Positions 59,782 through 64,000 of a stretch of 64,000 nt of DNA are shown piece after piece. The notes under the pieces were generated by a model that was not told the origin of the DNA, did not search any database, and saw only the letters and a list, made by a program, of their open reading frames with translations. Positions within the stretch are counted from its first letter, which is position 1. Every line of letters starts with the position of its first letter. Origin of the DNA: Chitinophaga sancti (GTDB taxonomy: Bacteria > Bacteroidota > Bacteroidia > Chitinophagales > Chitinophagaceae); contig NZ_CP139972.1 in NCBI RefSeq assembly GCF_034424315.1, positions 4,712,001 through 4,776,000 of the forward strand. Direction: 5' to 3'. The translations under genes and the position numbers were made by a program.

Positions 59782-62148
59782 TTATTTTTCAAATGCCTTA
59801 TGCACCTTTTCTACTATCAGCGCGTCATCCAGCGTGAAATCTGCCTGCTGATGAATATCCAGTGAAGAGCTGCCTATCTTCACCGTATACTTCCCTGGTT
59901 CCGCAACCCAGGCCTGCTGTGCTTCAATAAAGGATGCCAGATCCCTTGTCTGTAATTGCAAAGTCAGCACTTCGCGCTCTCCGGGTTTCAATACTTTCGT
60001 CTTGGCAAAGGCCTTCAGTTCTGCTGCCGGCTTATCAATCGTATTATGCGGAGCCGCCAGGTAAAGCTGTACCACTTCTTTACCCGCTACCCTGCCTGTA
60101 TTTTTCACAGTCACAGCAACTGTCAATTTATCCTTATCTACTTTCAGATCGCTGTATGCAAATGTGGTATAAGAACCCCCAAACCCAAATGGATAAGATA
60201 CCGGGATGTTTTTAGTATTGAAATAACGATAGCCTACATAAATACCTTCTTCATAAGTTACATCAGTAGGATTGTCCGCAGGCGTACCTAACCAGTTCTT
60301 CGCAGAAGGTGTTTCTTCATACTTCACAGGGAAGGTCATGGTCAGTCTGCCACTGGGATTAACCTGTCCGCTGAAGATGTCAGCAACAGAGTTACCACCT
60401 TCCTGGCCCGGTTGCCAACTCAGCAAAATAGCATCCGGTTTATCTTTCCAGCTGGCAGTTTCAATCACGCCACCAATGTTCAGGATCACTACTACCTTCT
60501 TTCCTTTTGCATGAAAAGCAGCCGTCACATTTTCAATCAGCGCCACTTCATCAGCTGCCAGGTTAAAGTCTTCATTCACTTTCCTGTCACCACCTTCGCC
60601 TGAATTACGGCCTATGGTAATAATTGCCAATGCAGCAGATGCCGCCTTTTTATCAACCAGTGCTTTATCCACATTCATCTCCTTCATACGCTCCGGCAAT
60701 GCAAGTAAACCTTCTTTCGCCCTGCGGAGAGAATCCTGGTAAAGCGCATGCTTCACATACGGTACATACAATTTCTTCAGCTCCTGGTCTACCTTATAAC
60801 CGGCATTGCTCAAACCATCAATCAGTGATACCGTATAGGCTTCATTCACATCACCACTACCAGTACCACCAGCAATAAAGTTGTAAGAAGTGACCCCAAA
60901 TGTCGCAATCTCCTTTGTTTGATTGGTATAAGGAAGCAACTGCCCATCATTCTTTAGAAGGACCATACCCTCGGCTGCTGCGCGACGGGTGATGTTCGCA
61001 TGCCCTTTCAGATCCGGGTGATTGCTGTAAGCATACTTTGCCATCGCAGGAGAACGCAGTACGAAAGTCAGGATCCTTCTCAGGTCGGTATTCACTACTT
61101 CTTTCGGCAGACTACCATCTTTCATCCCATCCAGGATCGCTTTCTTCTGTGCAGGCAAACCCGGCATCAGCAAGTCATTGCCGGCACTAAGCTGTTGTAC
61201 CACATTGCTGGTACCCCCTTGCAGCGCTGCAAAACCAGCATACCCACCAAACCAGTCCGTCATCACCATCCCTTTGAAACCCCATTCATCACGCAGGATG
61301 TCAGTGAGCAGATCCTTTCTTGCAGAAGTGTAAGTACCATTGATCAGGTTGTAAGATGACATCACCGTCCAGGGTTGTGATTCTTTTACGGCAATCTCAA
61401 AACCTCTCAGGTAAATTTCACGCATCGTTCTCTCATCAATGTGTTCATTGATAGAAAGCCGGTTGGTCTCCTGGTTATTCGCAGCATAGTGTTTAATAGA
61501 AGTACCCACACCATTGGATTGCACCCCATTCACAATAGCCACAGCCATCTTTCCCGCAATCAAAGGATCTTCAGAATAATACTCAAAATTACGCCCACAC
61601 AGGGGGTTACGCATGATGTTCAGCGCAGGCGCCAGCAAAGCGTCCACACCATATTCTTTTACTTCCTGCCCCATCGCCTTGCCCACTTCTTCCAGCAAGG
61701 ATGTATTCCAGGTAGAAGCCAAAGCAGTGCCTACCGGAAATGCCGTACAATAAAAAGTTCCCTTTGCATCTTTCCTGATAGGCTTAATACGCAAGCCCGC
61801 GGGCCCATCTGCTACAATCACTTCAGGAATCCCCAGTCTTGGAATAGCACAGGTACCCCCGGCAGCACCCGGCACCTTTCCTTCAATCGCACCTGCTACA
61901 GGCGTAAGCCCATTAAAACCAGGCATCCCTGTACCGATTAATAAACCAGCTTTTTCATCATCCGTCATTTTGCTGATCAGGTCATCAATACGGTCATCCA
62001 CCGATAAGCGCTCATCTTCATACCTGTCCAGCTTTCCATTGCCATTCAGATCCCTGAAGGTATATCCGTCAATTGTGATGATTGGTGGAATTGGCTTCCA
62101 GCTGATAAGGAGGAATGCCACAGCACCAGTCAGTAAGATCCTTTTCAT
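59782..62148 (-). CDS. GH3 family beta-glycosidase
   Basis: This 788-aa exported enzyme (signal MKRILLTGAVAFLLISWKPI) has GH3 N-terminal and C-terminal domains and a final Fn3-like domain (GKEVVQLYLAAPHNTIDKPA). The nucleophile is Asp298 in GMVMTDWFGG. KHY (219-221) and GRNFEYYSEDP are typical of the beta-glucosidase branch. Directly after the signal, DLNGNGKLDRYE (33-44) is a perfect EF-hand/dockerin-type calcium loop. It follows the GH42 gene by 11 bases and forms an operon with it, so a beta-galactoside/beta-glucoside substrate is plausible. No transporter of its own is in view. Confidence 0.94.
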   Translation of the reverse strand: MKRILLTGAVAFLLISWKPIPPIITIDGYTFRDLNGNGKLDRYEDERLSVDDRIDDLISKMTDDEKAGLLIGTGMPGFNGLTPVAGAIEGKVPGAAGGTCAIPRLGIPEVIVADGPAGLRIKPIRKDAKGTFYCTAFPVGTALASTWNTSLLEEVGKAMGQEVKEYGVDALLAPALNIMRNPLCGRNFEYYSEDPLIAGKMAVAIVNGVQSNGVGTSIKHYAANNQETNRLSINEHIDERTMREIYLRGFEIAVKESQPWTVMSSYNLINGTYTSARKDLLTDILRDEWGFKGMVMTDWFGGYAGFAALQGGTSNVVQQLSAGNDLLMPGLPAQKKAILDGMKDGSLPKEVVNTDLRRILTFVLRSPAMAKYAYSNHPDLKGHANITRRAAAEGMVLLKNDGQLLPYTNQTKEIATFGVTSYNFIAGGTGSGDVNEAYTVSLIDGLSNAGYKVDQELKKLYVPYVKHALYQDSLRRAKEGLLALPERMKEMNVDKALVDKKAASAALAIITIGRNSGEGGDRKVNEDFNLAADEVALIENVTAAFHAKGKKVVVILNIGGVIETASWKDKPDAILLSWQPGQEGGNSVADIFSGQVNPSGRLTMTFPVKYEETPSAKNWLGTPADNPTDVTYEEGIYVGYRYFNTKNIPVSYPFGFGGSYTTFAYSDLKVDKDKLTVAVTVKNTGRVAGKEVVQLYLAAPHNTIDKPAAELKAFAKTKVLKPGEREVLTLQLQTRDLASFIEAQQAWVAEPGKYTVKIGSSSLDIHQQADFTLDDALIVEKVHKAFEK

Positions 62149-62159
62149 ATATTACAGAT

Positions 62160-64000
62160 TTAATTGTTCTCTATAATTTTCACATCCCATGGTGCTAAGA
62201 CCAGGGAACTTTTTTGAAGCACGGTTTTGCCTGACAATAATTCCTTTCCTGTTTCATAAGGATAGATCAAAGTCTGCGACGTATCTGAATAGTTAAACAA
62301 ATAGTGGATGGTATGGCCAGCAGTATTGGTTCCTGTTTTCGTGATCAGTGGGAAATGTAACTGATGATCTATGCCCGCCTCTTTTGCACAATTCTCCATG
62401 ATCTTTTCACACAGTATATTCCCCGGCATAAACCCGATATACGTTGCAGTACCTTTACCATATTGATTACGGGTTACAGCAGCATAGTTTCCCCACTGCG
62501 CATGATCATAATACGCAAGCACTTTTGCTGTGGTAGGTGTTAATAATTCCATCCAGTATTTGATCTCGTTATCCTTCGCGCCAAAGGGATCATTCTTTAA
62601 ACCTACATGCTCCGGCACTACAAACTCATTGTAATAATTGCCTGTCACAGCATTGATCACACCGGGTTGTGGGGTATAACGCACCTGTACATTTTCATTA
62701 GAGAAACCGCTTTTGAAGGTGTAAACGATATGCCCGCCGTTCTCCACATACTGATTCAATCGCTGCAACAACGCATCTGACGCTGCATACAAAGCAGGCA
62801 CCACAATCAGCTTATACTGATCAAAATTGTCAGAAGATGGATCAATAAAATCCACCCCAATATTCATACGATACAAGGCGTCATAAAATGGTCGCATCAC
62901 ATCATTGTATTTCTCAGGTGTTCCCCAGGAATTATAAGCTGTATTGGCCTCATTACTAAAAAATATAGCTGCTTCATTTTTCTTATGCAAATGCAGCAGG
63001 TTCGGACTTAACCGTTCAAAATCCGCCCCGATAGTTATCGCCTCATTGTAAGTAGGATTCGGTGCAAAATCATGACTTAACAATCCTTTCCAATACGTTT
63101 CCGCACTATTATGAATAGAAGCCCAGTGCCAGTAACTCACCATATCAGCACCACCTGCCAGGTGACTAAATGCCTGTAATCTTAACTGACCAGGATACGG
63201 TGTCCAGTTGGCAAAACCCTGCGCCTCTGTTTCCATCACGAGATAATTCTTTCCACCTTTCATAGAACGGGCCAGGTCACCTCCCAATGAAATCTCAGTA
63301 CCGGTCAGTTGGTGTTGGCTGGGATGATAGATATCCACACCCGCAATATCCAAAGCCCTGGCTGCCGCAAAATGATCTACCTCATCCTGTATGCCATAGG
63401 AATATCCTTTCCAGCTAAGATCAAAGTTTTGTGTAATGAACTGCTCCGGACGTTTATATTCTCTCACAATCTTCGCCTGCCATGCCAGGAACTCCGTTAC
63501 CAATCCCCGCTGAAACTTTGCAAACTCCGCCTTCACACTCGCATTTACCGATCCATTCACAGATGGAAAATCATCCCAGGCACTAACACGGTTACTCCAA
63601 TAGTTCAATCCAAAAGCATTGTTCACACTATCGAGTGTAACAAACTTCTTTTTCAGATATTCCACGAAAGCCTTTTGCACATTTGGCCCCGCCGTATTAT
63701 ACGCCTTGGTTTCGTTATCCACCTGGTAGCCAATGATGGCAGGATGATCTTTCACATGCTCCAGGATCTTGCGGATAATGCGTTCTGCATAATACCTGTA
63801 ATGAGGATTCGTAATATCCATATTCTGCCTTGGCCCAAATTGATTTTGCCCCCAGGGAGTAGCGGCCAGTACATCAGGATACTTCTTCGCCAGCCATGCC
63901 GGCACAGCATAGGTAGGGGTACCCACTATTACGCTGATCCCTGCCTTGTGCATGGCATCCAGTACCCTGTCAATATGTGTGAAGTTGTACACACTATCCG
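62160..64000 (-). CDS. GH42 beta-galactosidase, N terminus outside window
   Basis: The frame is open to the right edge (codons continue past the GTG at 63992: ...DSVYNFTHIDRVLDAM), so the true start lies beyond 64000. About 613 residues are visible. The GH42 barrel has IGYQVDNETKAYN with the acid/base Glu in NE, and LVMETEAQGFANW with the nucleophile Glu (about 160 residues later). A trimerisation domain (ALYRMNIGVDFIDPSSDNFD; NGGHIVYTFKSGF) and a small beta domain at the end complete the family layout. It hydrolyses beta-galactosides and is co-transcribed with the GH3 enzyme downstream. Confidence 0.93.
   Translation of the reverse strand, partial: DSVYNFTHIDRVLDAMHKAGISVIVGTPTYAVPAWLAKKYPDVLAATPWGQNQFGPRQNMDITNPHYRYYAERIIRKILEHVKDHPAIIGYQVDNETKAYNTAGPNVQKAFVEYLKKKFVTLDSVNNAFGLNYWSNRVSAWDDFPSVNGSVNASVKAEFAKFQRGLVTEFLAWQAKIVREYKRPEQFITQNFDLSWKGYSYGIQDEVDHFAAARALDIAGVDIYHPSQHQLTGTEISLGGDLARSMKGGKNYLVMETEAQGFANWTPYPGQLRLQAFSHLAGGADMVSYWHWASIHNSAETYWKGLLSHDFAPNPTYNEAITIGADFERLSPNLLHLHKKNEAAIFFSNEANTAYNSWGTPEKYNDVMRPFYDALYRMNIGVDFIDPSSDNFDQYKLIVVPALYAASDALLQRLNQYVENGGHIVYTFKSGFSNENVQVRYTPQPGVINAVTGNYYNEFVVPEHVGLKNDPFGAKDNEIKYWMELLTPTTAKVLAYYDHAQWGNYAAVTRNQYGKGTATYIGFMPGNILCEKIMENCAKEAGIDHQLHFPLITKTGTNTAGHTIHYLFNYSDTSQTLIYPYETGKELLSGKTVLQKSSLVLAPWDVKIIENN

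Overview
The window looks like chromosomal DNA of a glycan-degrading Bacteroidota, most likely Chitinophagaceae (Chitinophaga-like). The evidence is a SusC/SusD pair with an N-terminal STN domain next to an ECF sigma/FecR pair, a CHU_C (type IX secretion) C-terminal domain, many glycoside hydrolases with lipoprotein or Sec signals, a HYC_CC_PP protein, and few Shine-Dalgarno-like starts. No database search was possible, so names rest on motifs and family knowledge.

Layout. (1) 1-12.3 kb, all minus strand: a copper/silver resistance island read from right to left (HYC_CC_PP protein, YVTN-type lipoprotein, HMA protein, a CusA-type RND pump split into two frames, a TolC-like channel, two CusB-like adaptors with CPMHP...CPICGM metal sites, two DUF3347 lipoproteins, a DUF2911 remnant and a CopB-type P1B ATPase). 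Three genes here are frame-disrupted. (2) 12.3-14.95 kb: an AT-rich insert with a tyrosine-recombinase remnant, a two-gene ATPase plus PD-(D/E)XK-like module (the best candidate for an undescribed defence-type system) and tRNA-Pro. (3) 15-31.5 kb: a GH2 protein lacking the expected nucleophile, a Bcr/CflA-type MFS transporter, YegP, an HIBADH-like dehydrogenase, a Dps operon, an M19-like peptidase, an intradiol-dioxygenase-like lipoprotein, a pirin-like protein, a TonB-dependent barrel protein and a LytS-type kinase. (4) 31.5-38 kb: an AraC regulator divergent from a GH51-GH127-GH28 arabinan/pectin cluster. (5) 39-51.2 kb, minus strand: a classic PUL (ECF sigma, FecR, SusC, SusD, GH38, GH3). 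(6) 51.4-57.3 kb: MsrB, a CHU_C secreted protein, a NarL-type two-component system with a polytopic membrane protein, and an HPP protein. (7) 57.5-64 kb: a degraded region, a 25-bp-arm palindrome, an orphan 419-aa protein, a 55-bp tandem repeat, then a GH42-GH3 operon running off the right end.

How the genes work together. The Cus-like tripartite pump, CopB and the small metal-binding proteins form one periplasmic Cu(I)/Ag(I) detoxification system. The PUL couples import of an oligosaccharide through SusCD to trans-envelope signalling (STN domain to FecR to ECF sigma) that turns on its own mannosidase and glucosidase. The GH51/GH127/GH28 set would remove arabinofuranosyl and galacturonosyl units, plausibly under the divergent AraC protein. 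Non-coding structure is unusually rich: two unrelated 11-bp tandem arrays in front of glycosidase genes, long perfect inverted repeats in convergent gaps, and a MITE-like element.
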